The translations under genes and the position numbers were made by a program. This document shows positions 40,848-49,633 of a stretch of DNA of 64,000 bases, in pieces. The stretch is from the NCBI GenBank assembly GCA_965242605.1, contig CBDESS010000001.1:620001-684000 (forward strand), read 5' to 3'. The notes under the pieces are model-generated. The model did no database searches and was not told the origin of the DNA. It was given only the letters and a program-made list of their open reading frames with translations. The number at the start of each line of letters is the position of its first letter. Position 1 is the first letter of the stretch. The DNA comes from JAAXHF01 sp965242605. Its GTDB lineage: Bacteria > Desulfobacterota > Binatia > Bin18.

Positions 40848-42053
40848 ATGGCAGAGGACAAGCTCATGTACCGCTGGTGGGTGTTGGCCACCAGCGTTCT
40901 GGTATTCACCTGTACCTTTGGCATGGGCTGGACCTACATCGTCATGCTTGTCCCCCAGGTGCGGGCCGACCTTGGCCTCAGCCTGGCAGCCTGGGGTTCC
41001 TTGTGGTCGGCGGTTGCCTTCGGCACCATGCTGGCGGCCATACTGGGCGGAGCGCTGGGCGATCGCTTTGGTATTCGGCGCATTGTCGGCCTGGGGGTCG
41101 TGCTGATGGGTGTCACCCTGGCCTTGCGCGCCACTGCCTCGGGTTTTGTCTCCATGTACGTCTGGATGTTTCTGTTTGGGGTTGCCCTGGCCCTGACCTT
41201 CCCGAATGTTCCCAAGGCCCTGGGCATGTGGTTCCCGCCCCGGGAGTTTGGTCTGGCCAACGGCGTGACCCAGGCCGGCTATGGCACGGGGGCGGCCCTG
41301 GCAACCTTGCTGACCCCGCTGGTGGTCGGCCCGCTCGGCGGCTGGCGCAACCTGAGCTCTATGCTGGGCTTTGCGTCAATTGCGCTGGGCGTGCTGTGGT
41401 TTGTGACGATCAGAGATCGTCACCCGGACCGCAGCCCGGGCGAGCCGCACGGGGCCGGGTTGGGAGCGGTGGCGGCAATCCGCCAGGTGCTGCGGGTCCG
41501 GGATGTGTGGATTGTGGCCGGCTGCTACACCCTGTTTCTCGGCGGCTACATCGGGGTCATTGGCTATGCGCCGACCTATTTTGTTGAGAGACAGGGCATG
41601 AGCGAGGCCGAGGCCGGTTTTGTGCTATCGCTGCTGATGTGGGCCTTTGTCGTGGGCAGCCTCAGCCTGCCGGCGCTGTCCGACTACGTTGGACTGAGAA
41701 AAATCTTCTACTGCCCGGGTATGCTGGTTGCCGGCATCTGCATGATGCTGGCCGCCTACGCCACCGGCGGCTTGATGGGGCTGGTGGCGATTGTGTGGGG
41801 CTTCATCGGCGGGGTCGCCCCGATTGCCTTTGTCGTTCCGCTGGAGATGAAAGGGGTCGGGCCGGCCCTGGCCGGCTCGGCGGTGGGCATCGCCCTGACC
41901 GCCGGCTATCTGGGCGGGGTACTCTCCCCGATTATCGGCATGGGCCTGGTTGGCATCAACCCGGTACTTGGCTTCATCTTCTGGGGCGGCGGCTATGTGC
42001 TCTCGGGCCTGCTGTTTCTGGCCGTGAAAGAGACCGGACTCCGGGCAGCCTGA
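40848..42053 (+). CDS. MFS transporter (OFA/nitrate-type fold)
   Basis: 401 residues and about 12 membrane segments. YRWWVLATSVLVFTCTFGMGWTYIVMLVPQVRADLGLS begins TM1. The 2-3 loop GGALGDRFGIRRIVG fits the MFS signature G-x-x-x-D-R-x-G-x-R. FGLANGVTQAGYGTGAALATLL in TM5 is also typical. The substrate is unknown; an anion or carboxylate importer would fit, but this is an inference. The ATG follows AAGGAGGGCGC. Confidence 0.88.
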   Translation: MAEDKLMYRWWVLATSVLVFTCTFGMGWTYIVMLVPQVRADLGLSLAAWGSLWSAVAFGTMLAAILGGALGDRFGIRRIVGLGVVLMGVTLALRATASGFVSMYVWMFLFGVALALTFPNVPKALGMWFPPREFGLANGVTQAGYGTGAALATLLTPLVVGPLGGWRNLSSMLGFASIALGVLWFVTIRDRHPDRSPGEPHGAGLGAVAAIRQVLRVRDVWIVAGCYTLFLGGYIGVIGYAPTYFVERQGMSEAEAGFVLSLLMWAFVVGSLSLPALSDYVGLRKIFYCPGMLVAGICMMLAAYATGGLMGLVAIVWGFIGGVAPIAFVVPLEMKGVGPALAGSAVGIALTAGYLGGVLSPIIGMGLVGINPVLGFIFWGGGYVLSGLLFLAVKETGLRAA

Positions 42054-42070
42054 ATAACACGAGGATATTC

Positions 42071-42439
42071 ATGAAGCAGTACAAAATCTACGAGCATCCT
42101 GCTGGAGCTATTGAAGCGGTGAAACTGGGCTGGTCATGGCCAGCATTCTTCTTTGTGTCTATATGGGCGCTGTTTAAGTAAATGTGGGTTTTGGGCGGCT
42201 GCGTTCTCGCAGCTTCCATCTTCTTCTCTCGCATCTTCGCTGGTTCCTTGCTGCTCGAGATACTTCTCGTCACCGTTCCGGCCGTTATCTTCGGTAGGGA
42301 CGGCAACAGGTGGCGGGAGAACAATCTTCAATCTCGCGGGTACGATTACAAAGAGACGCACATCGCAGCAAAACCAGAGGGAGCAGTCGCGCTGTATCTC
42401 AAGCAGAAATCCAATGCCCCTGTTCAACCTCACCCGTGA
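42071..42439 (+). pseudogene. DUF2628-like protein interrupted by an in-frame stop
   Basis: The first 36 codons (KQYKIYEHPAGAIEAVKLGWSWPAFFF...) end at TAA 42179-42181. The same frame resumes at once with ATG (MWVLGGCVLAASIFFSRIF, then NNLQSRGYDYKETHIAAKPEGA). The two halves together match the DUF2628 pattern (KxYKIYEHPxGxxEAVKxGWSWPAFFF, membrane segment, RGY-x-Y tail), so a single codon (probably AAA or AAG) mutated to TAA. Two separate peptides by reinitiation at the adjacent ATG remain possible. Family function is unknown. Confidence 0.6.
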
Positions 42440-42532
42440 CGGTGATAGAAAAGACAGCTGATGACCTGCTGAACCAGACACTGGCCAAGCGTCGGGGTTC
42501 AACCTCACCCGTGACGGTGATAGAAAAGACAG
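42422..42532 (+). repeat. CRISPR-like pair of 36-base direct repeats
   Basis: Identical 36-base copies at 42422-42457 and 42497-42532, beginning GTTCAACCTCACCCGTGACG, separated by 39 bases of unrelated sequence. Each contains the dyad TCACC-CGTGAC-GGTGA. The repeat and spacer lengths are CRISPR-like, but there are only two repeats, no cas genes nearby, and the first copy covers the end of the DUF2628 frame. Confidence 0.55.
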
Positions 42533-42558
42533 ACCTGGCAGCAAAGGAGGCACAACCC

Positions 42559-43209
42559 ATGCCCGACGAACCCGGAATCTTTGAGATCATCTACTCCACC
42601 CGCGCTATGCGCAAACTCAAACCAGACCCCATCCCGGAAGACACCCTGAAAAAAATCGTGGACGCCGGCATCCGCTGCGCCAGCGGCGGCAATATGCAGG
42701 ACTGGGCGTTCATTATCGTCCAGGACACGGAGCGCAAACGCTTTATCCGGGATTATTACTGGAATACCTGGCAGCAGATGCGGAGCGGCGGCACAATCGC
42801 CTCTGACGATATCCCCGCCCCCCAGCAGCGTATGCTGAACGCCGCGGCGCACCTGGCCGCCCATATGGACGAAGCGCCGGCCCTGCTGCTGGCCTGTACA
42901 CGTGACCACTACCCTCCCATCGCCGCAATGGGCAATGAGCGGGCGAGCAAAATCGTCGTGTACGGCTCCATCTTTCCCGCGGTCCAGAATATCCTGCTGG
43001 CCTGCCGCGCCCTCGGCGTGGGAGCAACCCTGACGACCATCCACTGCTTCTTTGAAGACCAGCTCAAGGCTAGGCTGAACATCCCGGACGACATGGAAGT
43101 CGCGGCACTGATCCCGCTGGGCTACCCCCAGGGCAAGTTTGGTCCAGTCACCCGCAAGCCGGTTGAGGAGGTGATGCACTGGGACGAGTGGGGTAAGACC
43201 AGGGCGTGA
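42559..43209 (+). CDS. Nitroreductase family protein
   Basis: 216 residues from the ATG at 42559 (AAAGGAGGCACAACCC upstream). IFEIIYSTRAMRKLKPDPIPEDTLKKIVDAGIRCASGGNMQDWAFIIVQD contains the FMN-binding S-T-R-A-M-R-x-L region and the following A-S-x-x-x-N-x-Q-x-W pattern. IFPAVQNILLACRALGVGATLTTIH is the typical dimer-interface helix. It likely reduces nitro compounds or quinones, or acts as an unsaturated-ring dehalogenase-like enzyme, with NAD(P)H. Confidence 0.88.
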   Translation: MPDEPGIFEIIYSTRAMRKLKPDPIPEDTLKKIVDAGIRCASGGNMQDWAFIIVQDTERKRFIRDYYWNTWQQMRSGGTIASDDIPAPQQRMLNAAAHLAAHMDEAPALLLACTRDHYPPIAAMGNERASKIVVYGSIFPAVQNILLACRALGVGATLTTIHCFFEDQLKARLNIPDDMEVAALIPLGYPQGKFGPVTRKPVEEVMHWDEWGKTRA

Positions 43210-43231
43210 CACGGCCCCGGCCAGGGTCTCT

Positions 43232-43810
43232 TCAGGGCGACAGCAGCCCGCTCCGCCAGCCCCGCCCGGTGCGGACAAAGCGTTCCCGGTGGTGGAGGCG
43301 GTTGTCGCGGTGGGTCCAGAACTCCACACTGTCGGGAACAAGCCGGAAGCCCGTCCAGCCGCGGGGACGGGGAACCGCCCTGCCACGATACTGCCGGGCC
43401 AACTGCCGCCGGCGCGCCACTAACAGCGCCCGGTCGGCCAGCTTTGCGCTCTGGCGCGAGGCCGCGGCCGAGAGCTGGCTGGCGCGGGGTCGGGCCTGCC
43501 AACAGGCATCGGCAACACCCGCCTCCACCGGCTCAATCCGGCCCTCAAGCCGCACCTGCCTGCCAAGGCTCGGCCAATACAAGGTGGCCGCGGCCCGAGG
43601 CATGGCGTGCAGCTCCCGCCCTTTGCGACTGCGGCCGTCGGTAAAAAACACAAAACCGCTGTCATCAAAGTGTTTGAGCAGGACAAAGCGGACCGAGGGC
43701 ACGCCGAGCGCACTCACCGTTGCCAGCGCCATGGCTTCGGGTTGCGCGGCCCCCTTGCGGCTGGCCGTGGCAAACCAGCGCCCAAAGCGGCGGATTGGGT
43801 CATGGGCCAT
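43232..43810 (-). CDS. pdxH: Pyridoxamine 5'-phosphate oxidase
   Basis: 192 residues from the second ATG (43808-43810), which is closely preceded by AAGGGGAGC; the first ATG would add MKGS. AMALATVSALGVPSVRFVLLKHFDDSGFVFFTDGRSRKGREL matches the FMN-binding core, and RLEGRIEPVEAG-x-ACWQARPRASQLSAAAS the second conserved block. RGWTGFRLVPDSVEFW and the C-terminal WRSGLLSP (normally RLxP) close the protein. It makes PLP, the cofactor used by GcvP upstream in the window. Confidence 0.92.
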   Translation of the reverse strand: MAHDPIRRFGRWFATASRKGAAQPEAMALATVSALGVPSVRFVLLKHFDDSGFVFFTDGRSRKGRELHAMPRAAATLYWPSLGRQVRLEGRIEPVEAGVADACWQARPRASQLSAAASRQSAKLADRALLVARRRQLARQYRGRAVPRPRGWTGFRLVPDSVEFWTHRDNRLHHRERFVRTGRGWRSGLLSP

Positions 43811-43856
43811 GCTCCCCTTCATACCCGCCGGCTCAAAATGTTGTCAAACACATTTG

Positions 43857-43886
43857 TTGACATGCCGCTGCTTTTCACAGGATAAT
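43857..43886 (+). promoter_or_regulatory. Sigma70-type promoter of the MoxR/VWA operon
   Basis: TTGACA (43857-43862), 18-base spacer, GATAAT (43881-43886): five of six matches in the -10 and a perfect -35. The predicted leader to the ATG at 43968 is about 75 bases. Confidence 0.65.
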
Positions 43887-43967
43887 CCGCCGAACGCTCA
43901 ACAGGCGACCAGAATGAGGGCGGTCGCGTGAAGAGCCGGGAAGGTTTGAAGAGCCGGGAGTGAACGC

Positions 43968-45305
43968 ATGGCTGAAACCCGTGAGCAGACCCGACATGCG
44001 GTCCGTGACCTGTATGACTTTATCGGAGAACACCTGTACCTGAACCGCCCTGACCTCGACCTTGGCGGCGACAAGCTGAACTCAACCCTGCTGCTCAGCC
44101 TGATGACCGGGCTGATTGGCGGCAAAGCCCTCATCATCGGCGAGCCGGGTCTGGGCAAGACCACCGCAGCCGAATATATCGCCTCCCTGCTGTACCGTAT
44201 TCCGCTCGGCGTCATCTGGGGCAGCCAAGTCGCCGGCCACCCTGAGCAGACCGAGGAGAAAATCATCGGCCGGCCAAATCTCGGCAAACTCAGCCAGGGC
44301 GAAGAGCAGGTGGTATGGAGCAACTTTGCCCAACTGCCGGTCAAAATCATCGACGAAATCAACCGCCTGCCCGAGACCAAACAAAGCCTGATTCTTGACG
44401 GCGTTGACCGTGGCAACTGGGAATACCTCAACCAATTGTTGCTCCACGACGAGTACTGCCTGTTTGCCACCGCCAATTACCAGGACCCCGGCACCCACCC
44501 CTTGATCCCGCCCCTGCTTGACCGCTTTGACGTGATGATCGAGTCCAAACACCCCGGCGCAAACCTGGCCTTTTTCATCGGTCAACAGGACCACACAGAA
44601 GCCCTGCTGCGGGACCTTGAACAAGAGCAGGCATTGTATGCCGTGCTGAGCAACAGCCAGACGCCGGCAAACGCCGAGCTGGAAGACGCCTGCCGGCGCT
44701 TTGCCGAGAGCCTGTCCGCTCAGCACGGCCTCACCACGTTCGACAAGGCCGAGCGGCAGACCATTCGCGCAGATATTGCCAGTCTCGGCTTCAGCCAGGA
44801 CGCCAGCGCGTTCGCCCGGACGGCCCTGGCCGAGTTTTCGTTCTGCTGTCTGTACGGACAAAAACGCTCAAACGAAGAGTGTCCCGAAGGCTGCCACTAC
44901 ACCGGCTATCTGTGCTACCAGGTCCAGAACTGCGCCTCGAACCGCCTGCCCATTGCGCTGCGGCACTACGCCCAGGCCCTGGTCTGGTTTCTGGGCGGCG
45001 AGCAGGTCGAGGCCGAGCAGGTGCGCTGGGTTCTGCCCTTTGTGCTCGCCCACCGCACCCAATGGCGCGACGCCTACGTTGCCGCCCGGGAGCGTGAGGT
45101 GCGCCGCGACCCGCTGCCCCTCCACTTGGCCAAACAGGCCACGGCCGAGAGCTGGCGACGGTTTGCCGAACAGCGCGAAGACATTCTGGCAGCACTGGCG
45201 GCCGCGGCCCGGATTCTGGCCGGCGAGGACATACCGCCGAGCCAGGGCGACCATCCGATCTTCGCCGAGATTCAGCGCGACCTGGGGATTGAGCAGGCGT
45301 GGTAA
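43968..45305 (+). CDS. MoxR-type AAA+ ATPase with cysteine cluster
   Basis: 445 residues, longer than simple MoxR proteins (about 330). Walker A GEPGLGKTT lies at about residues 59-67 and Walker B VKIIDEINR near 124. FATANYQDPGTHPLIPPLLDRFDVMIE is the sensor and arginine-finger region with the MoxR-like P-L-I-P-P-L-L-D-R-F. In the C-terminal lid region, CPEGCHYTGYLCYQVQNC places four cysteines with spacing 3-7-5, perhaps a zinc or Fe-S site, which I do not know from standard MoxR. It probably acts as a chaperone with the VWA protein two genes on; its 3' end overlaps the next gene by 7 bases. Confidence 0.88.
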   Translation: MAETREQTRHAVRDLYDFIGEHLYLNRPDLDLGGDKLNSTLLLSLMTGLIGGKALIIGEPGLGKTTAAEYIASLLYRIPLGVIWGSQVAGHPEQTEEKIIGRPNLGKLSQGEEQVVWSNFAQLPVKIIDEINRLPETKQSLILDGVDRGNWEYLNQLLLHDEYCLFATANYQDPGTHPLIPPLLDRFDVMIESKHPGANLAFFIGQQDHTEALLRDLEQEQALYAVLSNSQTPANAELEDACRRFAESLSAQHGLTTFDKAERQTIRADIASLGFSQDASAFARTALAEFSFCCLYGQKRSNEECPEGCHYTGYLCYQVQNCASNRLPIALRHYAQALVWFLGGEQVEAEQVRWVLPFVLAHRTQWRDAYVAAREREVRRDPLPLHLAKQATAESWRRFAEQREDILAALAAAARILAGEDIPPSQGDHPIFAEIQRDLGIEQAW

Positions 45306-46045
45306 ACCCGTTTGCCGAGTTCCAGACCTGCCGGCCCCGCCGGCGCGCCCTGCCGCTCGACCGTATCGTTGCCGTCCGGGACGCAAGGCTTGAGCAGCTG
45401 ATGGCCGGCTACACGGCCTATATCGCCCGGACCGGGCTGGATTGGGAGCGGATGCCCAACCGCCAGCTCACCGACCAAGCCTATGAAACCGCGCTGGGCT
45501 GCGTGACCGGCCTTACCTGCGACCCCGACGATATCGAAGACTTCTGTTTCAGCCTGGAGCAGCTCCACACGCCGGCGACTGTCCACGAACTGCCGGATGA
45601 CTCGCCCGGCCTGTGGGGTCTGTCCGGTCTGTACCTGTCGGCCCTGTGCAACCGGACCGAGGGCAGGCGGCTGCAACTCCGCCTGCAATGGATGCCGGCA
45701 CGGGTCCATCTGCTGGGCTATCAACTCCCGGCCGGCAAGCGTCTCAGCATTGAAGGCCTGTGCGGCGACTTCCTCGGCATGGCCCTGGCCGGCGGAGAAA
45801 TCCGCCTTCGGGGCAGCGCCCTGTACGGCGTCGGCTATGCGCTGCAACAGGGCAGGATCACCATCTCCGACAACGCCGGTGAAGATGTCGGCCAAGGCAT
45901 GGTCGGCGGAGAAATCCACGTCCTCGGCGGTCGTATTCGAGGTATTGGCCAAGTTCACGGCGGCAGCGTCTATCTGGGCCAGCGGCGCGTCGCTCCCAGC
46001 CGGCCAGACGAGCGCGACGAGCGCAAGGAGCGCCCACCCGCATGA
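45299..46045 (+). CDS. Hypothetical GXGXG-repeat protein of the MoxR-VWA operon
   Basis: 248 residues from GTG at 45299, overlapping the ATPase end. The N-terminal 150 residues have no recognised motif. From about residue 155 there is a repeating pattern (CGDFLGMALAGGEIRLRGSA, DNAGEDVGQGMVGGEIHVLGG, GIGQVHGGSVYLG) like the GXGXG beta-helix repeats of glutamate synthase and FwdC proteins. These usually form a right-handed beta-helix. The tail is basic (RPDERDERKERPPA). Its 3' end shares ATGA with the next gene, so all three genes are coupled. Role unknown; it may be the client or scaffold of the ATPase-VWA pair. Confidence 0.65.
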   Translation: MVNPFAEFQTCRPRRRALPLDRIVAVRDARLEQLMAGYTAYIARTGLDWERMPNRQLTDQAYETALGCVTGLTCDPDDIEDFCFSLEQLHTPATVHELPDDSPGLWGLSGLYLSALCNRTEGRRLQLRLQWMPARVHLLGYQLPAGKRLSIEGLCGDFLGMALAGGEIRLRGSALYGVGYALQQGRITISDNAGEDVGQGMVGGEIHVLGGRIRGIGQVHGGSVYLGQRRVAPSRPDERDERKERPPA

Positions 46046-47631
46046 ACCTGCAAGCCGCACTCGCCGAGGTCTGGCCCCGCGCCCGGCGCAAACATTGTTT
46101 TCCCGAACTGCCCCAGCCGCGCATCACCGACGGCCTCAGCCAGGAAGCGGTAGAAGTGCGCCAGCGCCAGATCATCCTGAACCCGGTCTTTTGCCAGCAG
46201 CTCATTGAGCACCTGCCGCTGGGGGCTGTGCTCGAAGCCCTGCTTGACCACGGCATCGCCCACTACACCCGCTGCCCGTGGGATTTTGCCACCCACCTGC
46301 GGCTGTACGCCGCGGCCAAACGTGAACTCGGCCGCCGCGATTACGCCCAGCGGGCAACCGATATGTTTATCGACGTGGTGGTCAACACCCACTGTGTCAA
46401 AGACTTTGACACCGCCCTGCCCCAGGTCTATCGCCACCTCCAGCAGCTCAGCGGCCGGCCGCTCGACCGGCTGACGGTCGCCTTGTACGGCTTGATCTGG
46501 GGCATGGACCTTGGGGCCCGCGGCCCCGAGCCGCTGTTGCGTCGCCTGGCGCGGATTCCGTATCTGGACCGCGGCCGCTGGGAAGAGAGCATCCGGCGCT
46601 TCTGCCGGCTGATCCAGCCGGTCCTTGACGACGAACGCCGGCACTCAGAGATTTTGTCCACCGCCCTGCTCGGCCGCCACGGCCTGGCGCATCATTCGCC
46701 CAACGAGGTCGAACGCGGTCTGCGGGCCTTTGCCCTCAAGGTGGACAATCCGCGCGAGTTTCGGACCACGATTGCCGATTTTGACCAGGAGTTAGTGGCC
46801 CAGGGTCACATCGAAGAGCAAGAGGGCATGGGTCGGGGCCGCGGCGAGCGGATTGACACCGGCCTGCTGTACTACATGAAGCTGACCGAGCAGTACCAGC
46901 TGCCAGTGTCCGCCGCCCCGCTGCACCGGAGCAGTTCCTCAGACCCGCATATGCACACTCCGTGGGAGCTGGGCAGGCCGCTTCACGACCTGGATGTATG
47001 GACCAGTTTTGGCAAGATCATCCCCGGTCTCTCCCAAGCCTGGCTGTACCAGAACGGCCTGATCTACGGTCGCCGGGAGGGCGTACCGGACTGTATCATC
47101 ATCCTGGACTCCTCGGGCAGCATGGCCAATCCGCGCTATCTGCTGAGTCATGCGATTCTCGGCGCTGGCTGCGCCGCGGACGCCTATCTACGGGCCGGGG
47201 CCGCGGTAGCGGTCTACAATTTCAGCGATGTGCCGGCCGGCGACAAGCTGGTAGTCGGCTTCAGCAAGGAACGCAAGCAGGTCTATCAAGCCCTGTGTCG
47301 CTATTTTGGCGGGGGCACGGTCCTGTCGTGTGAAGAACTCGACGAGCTGCTGCGGCTCGCCCAGCGCGACCAGCCCGATATCTTCTTTATTACCGATATG
47401 CAGATTCCCGAACTACACAGCCTGATCGCCTGTCTGTCGGAGCTGACCGGCCGGATCACCGCGGTGCATATTGGCGAGACCGACTCGGCCGCGGTGTTCA
47501 AAAAAGAAACCGCCGGCTGGAAAAACGCCCAGGTGTTCTCCGTCCGGCGGCGGGAGGATATTCCGCGCATCGTGCTGGGCCAAGTCAAAACCTACCTCGG
47601 CTACGGCCAGGCGAATGACTCACGCTTTTGA
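46042..47631 (+). CDS. VWA domain-containing protein
   Basis: 529 residues. The C-terminal VWA domain begins near residue 350 with CIIILDSSGSMANPRY, the MIDAS D-x-S-G-S motif. Later GGGTVLSCEE supplies the MIDAS threonine and IFFITDMQIPE the aspartate. The N-terminal 300 residues are alpha-helical and unrecognised, with LNPVFCQQLIEHLPLGAVLEALLDHGIAHYTRCPWDFATHL, which resembles a metallopeptidase-like HGxxH arrangement, and ADFDQELVAQGHIEEQEGM. Together with the MoxR ATPase it forms the common MoxR-VWA chaperone pair, here with a GXGXG partner. Confidence 0.82.
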   Translation: MNLQAALAEVWPRARRKHCFPELPQPRITDGLSQEAVEVRQRQIILNPVFCQQLIEHLPLGAVLEALLDHGIAHYTRCPWDFATHLRLYAAAKRELGRRDYAQRATDMFIDVVVNTHCVKDFDTALPQVYRHLQQLSGRPLDRLTVALYGLIWGMDLGARGPEPLLRRLARIPYLDRGRWEESIRRFCRLIQPVLDDERRHSEILSTALLGRHGLAHHSPNEVERGLRAFALKVDNPREFRTTIADFDQELVAQGHIEEQEGMGRGRGERIDTGLLYYMKLTEQYQLPVSAAPLHRSSSSDPHMHTPWELGRPLHDLDVWTSFGKIIPGLSQAWLYQNGLIYGRREGVPDCIIILDSSGSMANPRYLLSHAILGAGCAADAYLRAGAAVAVYNFSDVPAGDKLVVGFSKERKQVYQALCRYFGGGTVLSCEELDELLRLAQRDQPDIFFITDMQIPELHSLIACLSELTGRITAVHIGETDSAAVFKKETAGWKNAQVFSVRRREDIPRIVLGQVKTYLGYGQANDSRF

Positions 47632-47799
47632 ATTTGCGTTCTTTCCGCGCATGGACGAACGGCCGGGCGAGCTGGCTGAACTGGCAGAGCCTGAAGAATG
47701 AGGGTGCGACAGACCTCGCAAAGGAAAGAGTCAAGCGCAACTACAAGACGGCAATCCCGCAGTAGTATCAGTGTCATATCCAAATTCTTCTGCCACTGT

Positions 47800-48191
47800 G
47801 TCTGAACAGTCCCGATAGGGCGGACCTAGCTTCAGCGGTAGAGATATGCGGGTCCCCGGCTTTCGTCTCCACCCCCTCAGAGGGAGAAATCGGGGCCGGT
47901 GGTCAATTCGGGTCAGTAGCACCGGGTGAGTTCATCCGAACCGTCTATTTGGAGCCGTTCAGTATCAGCTCTCGATTTCTGGCCACGAAGTCAGGCGTCT
48001 CGCCCTCCAGCCTGAACCGTGTGGTCAGGGGAACACGCGCTATCAGTCCAGAAATGGCCCTGCGGCTCTCGAAGGCCCTGGGACGATCCCCAGAGAGTTG
48101 GCTGGCGATGCAGGATTATTACGATCTGTGGCAGGCCCGCCGGCACACAAACCTGGAGGGCATCGCCGGAGTACAGTTTGGGGCGGCTTAG
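47800..48191 (+). pseudogene. higB-higA deletion remnant
   Basis: The 3' part of a HigB-type toxin reads DMRVPGFRLHPLRGRNRGRW-SIRV (about 47830-47915). It is joined directly to a HigA antitoxin that lacks its start: PGEFIRTVYLEPFSISSR, then SPSSLNRVVRGTRAISPEMA and RLSKALGRSPESWLAMQDYY to the stop at 48191. The HigA part is in a different frame and is open back through the HigB part without a start codon; a TTG at 47949 could give an 80-residue protein. The toxin's last strands and the antitoxin's first codons have been deleted. Between 47632 and 47800 I see nothing. Confidence 0.6.
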
Positions 48192-49633
48192 CCCAGGGAC
48201 AGGAACGACTCGCGGGCGATGGAGATGGAGGCCGAGGGAAAGACGCCGAGGAGGACCGTGCCGGCGGCGGCGATGACAATCGCCAGGCTGAGGGCGGGGC
48301 GCAGCGCGGCAATCTCCACGGCGGTGTCGGCGTCGTGCATATACATGGTGACAATCACCCGGATGTAGTAGTAGGCCGAGACCACGCTGTTGAGCACAGC
48401 GATGACCGCCAAGCCGATATAACCGGCCTCGACCGCGGCGCTGAAGACATAGAACTTGCCGGTAAAGCCGACGAGCGGCGGCACGCCGGTAAGCGACAGC
48501 ATGAAGATCACCATTGCCGCGCCCAGGGCAGGGCGGCGAAAGCCCAGCCCGGCATAATCGCTCAGGTCTTCGTGTCCGTGATCCTGACGATGCAGGGCCA
48601 GCACCACCCCGAACGCGCCCAGGTTCATAAAGCCGTAGGCGAGCAGATAATACAGCAGGGCCGCGCCGCCGAGGTCGGTGCCGGCCACCATCGCTACGAG
48701 CACATAGCCGGCGTGGGCGACACTGGAGTAGGCCAGCATACGCTTGATGTTGGTCTGAACCAGGGCGGTCAGATTGCCGACTGTCATGGTCAGCACGGCA
48801 ACCGCCCACACCACGCCCTGCCATTCGGCGTGGACCGCGCCGAGTGTGTGTAGAAAGACCCGGGCAAAGGCGGCAAAGGCCGCGGCCTTCACGCCGACCG
48901 CCATGAACGCGGTAATGGTGGTTGGCGCGCCCTCGTACACGTCGGGCGTCCAGACGTGGAAGGGGACGGCGGCAACCTTGAAGCCAAAGCCGACCAGCAG
49001 CAGCCCGATGCCGACCAGCAACAGGGGTGAGGACCCGCTGGCCGCGACCTGCCCGGCAATCACGGCGAGTTGCAGGCTGCCGGTTGCCCCGTACAGCAGG
49101 GCCATGCCGTACAGCAGAAACCCGCTGGCAAACGCGCCGAGCAGGAAGTATTTCAGCGCGGCTTCGTGTGAGGTCAGGCGTCGGTGCCAGATGCCAGCCA
49201 GTACATAGACGGCGATGGACATGGTTTCGAGGCCCAGAAAAATGGTAATCAGGTCGGTCGCCGCGGCCATCAGGACCATGCCGACCGCGGCAAACAGCAG
49301 CAGGGCGTAATACTCCCCCTGGTGGATTCTGGTCAGTTCCAGATAGCGGCCCGACATCAGCACAGTCAGCGCCCCGGCCAGACAAAAGAGGCTGTTAAAA
49401 AACAGCGCGTAGGAATCCAGGGCCAAAGGCCCGGACGCATCGGCGCGGCCCCACAGCGCAAGAGACACCGCGCCGGTTGCTACAAAGCCACAGACGGTCA
49501 ACCAGGCCAGGTGGGGGCGGTCTGCTTCCTGAATCCAGAGGTCCCAGAACAGGACCAGCAGCCCGGTCAGGACCAGCAGCCCGGACGGCACGACGGCCAG
49601 CCAGTTGATGGACGGCAGGGCGATCATCTCCAT
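48188..49633 (-). CDS. nuoN: NADH-quinone oxidoreductase subunit N
   Basis: 481 residues, about 14 membrane segments, an antiporter-like subunit of complex I. DLITIFLGLETMSIAVYVLAGIWHRRLTSHEAALKYFLLGAFASGFLLYG contains the conserved glutamate and lysine residues of the proton channel. VPFHVWTPDVYEGAPTTITAFMAVGVKAAAFAAF is the second channel signature with its lysine, and NIKRMLAYSSVAHAGYVLVA follows. It overlaps nuoM by 10 bases and is the last gene of the nuo run; its end overlaps the higA remnant by 4 bases on the opposite strand. Confidence 0.95.
   Translation of the reverse strand: MEMIALPSINWLAVVPSGLLVLTGLLVLFWDLWIQEADRPHLAWLTVCGFVATGAVSLALWGRADASGPLALDSYALFFNSLFCLAGALTVLMSGRYLELTRIHQGEYYALLLFAAVGMVLMAAATDLITIFLGLETMSIAVYVLAGIWHRRLTSHEAALKYFLLGAFASGFLLYGMALLYGATGSLQLAVIAGQVAASGSSPLLLVGIGLLLVGFGFKVAAVPFHVWTPDVYEGAPTTITAFMAVGVKAAAFAAFARVFLHTLGAVHAEWQGVVWAVAVLTMTVGNLTALVQTNIKRMLAYSSVAHAGYVLVAMVAGTDLGGAALLYYLLAYGFMNLGAFGVVLALHRQDHGHEDLSDYAGLGFRRPALGAAMVIFMLSLTGVPPLVGFTGKFYVFSAAVEAGYIGLAVIAVLNSVVSAYYYIRVIVTMYMHDADTAVEIAALRPALSLAIVIAAAGTVLLGVFPSASISIARESFLSLG

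Noticed and set aside
48098..48853. Open frame antisense to nuoN
   Set aside because: nuoN is supported by channel motifs and operon context; the antisense frame is rich in His/Gly/Gln and motif-free.
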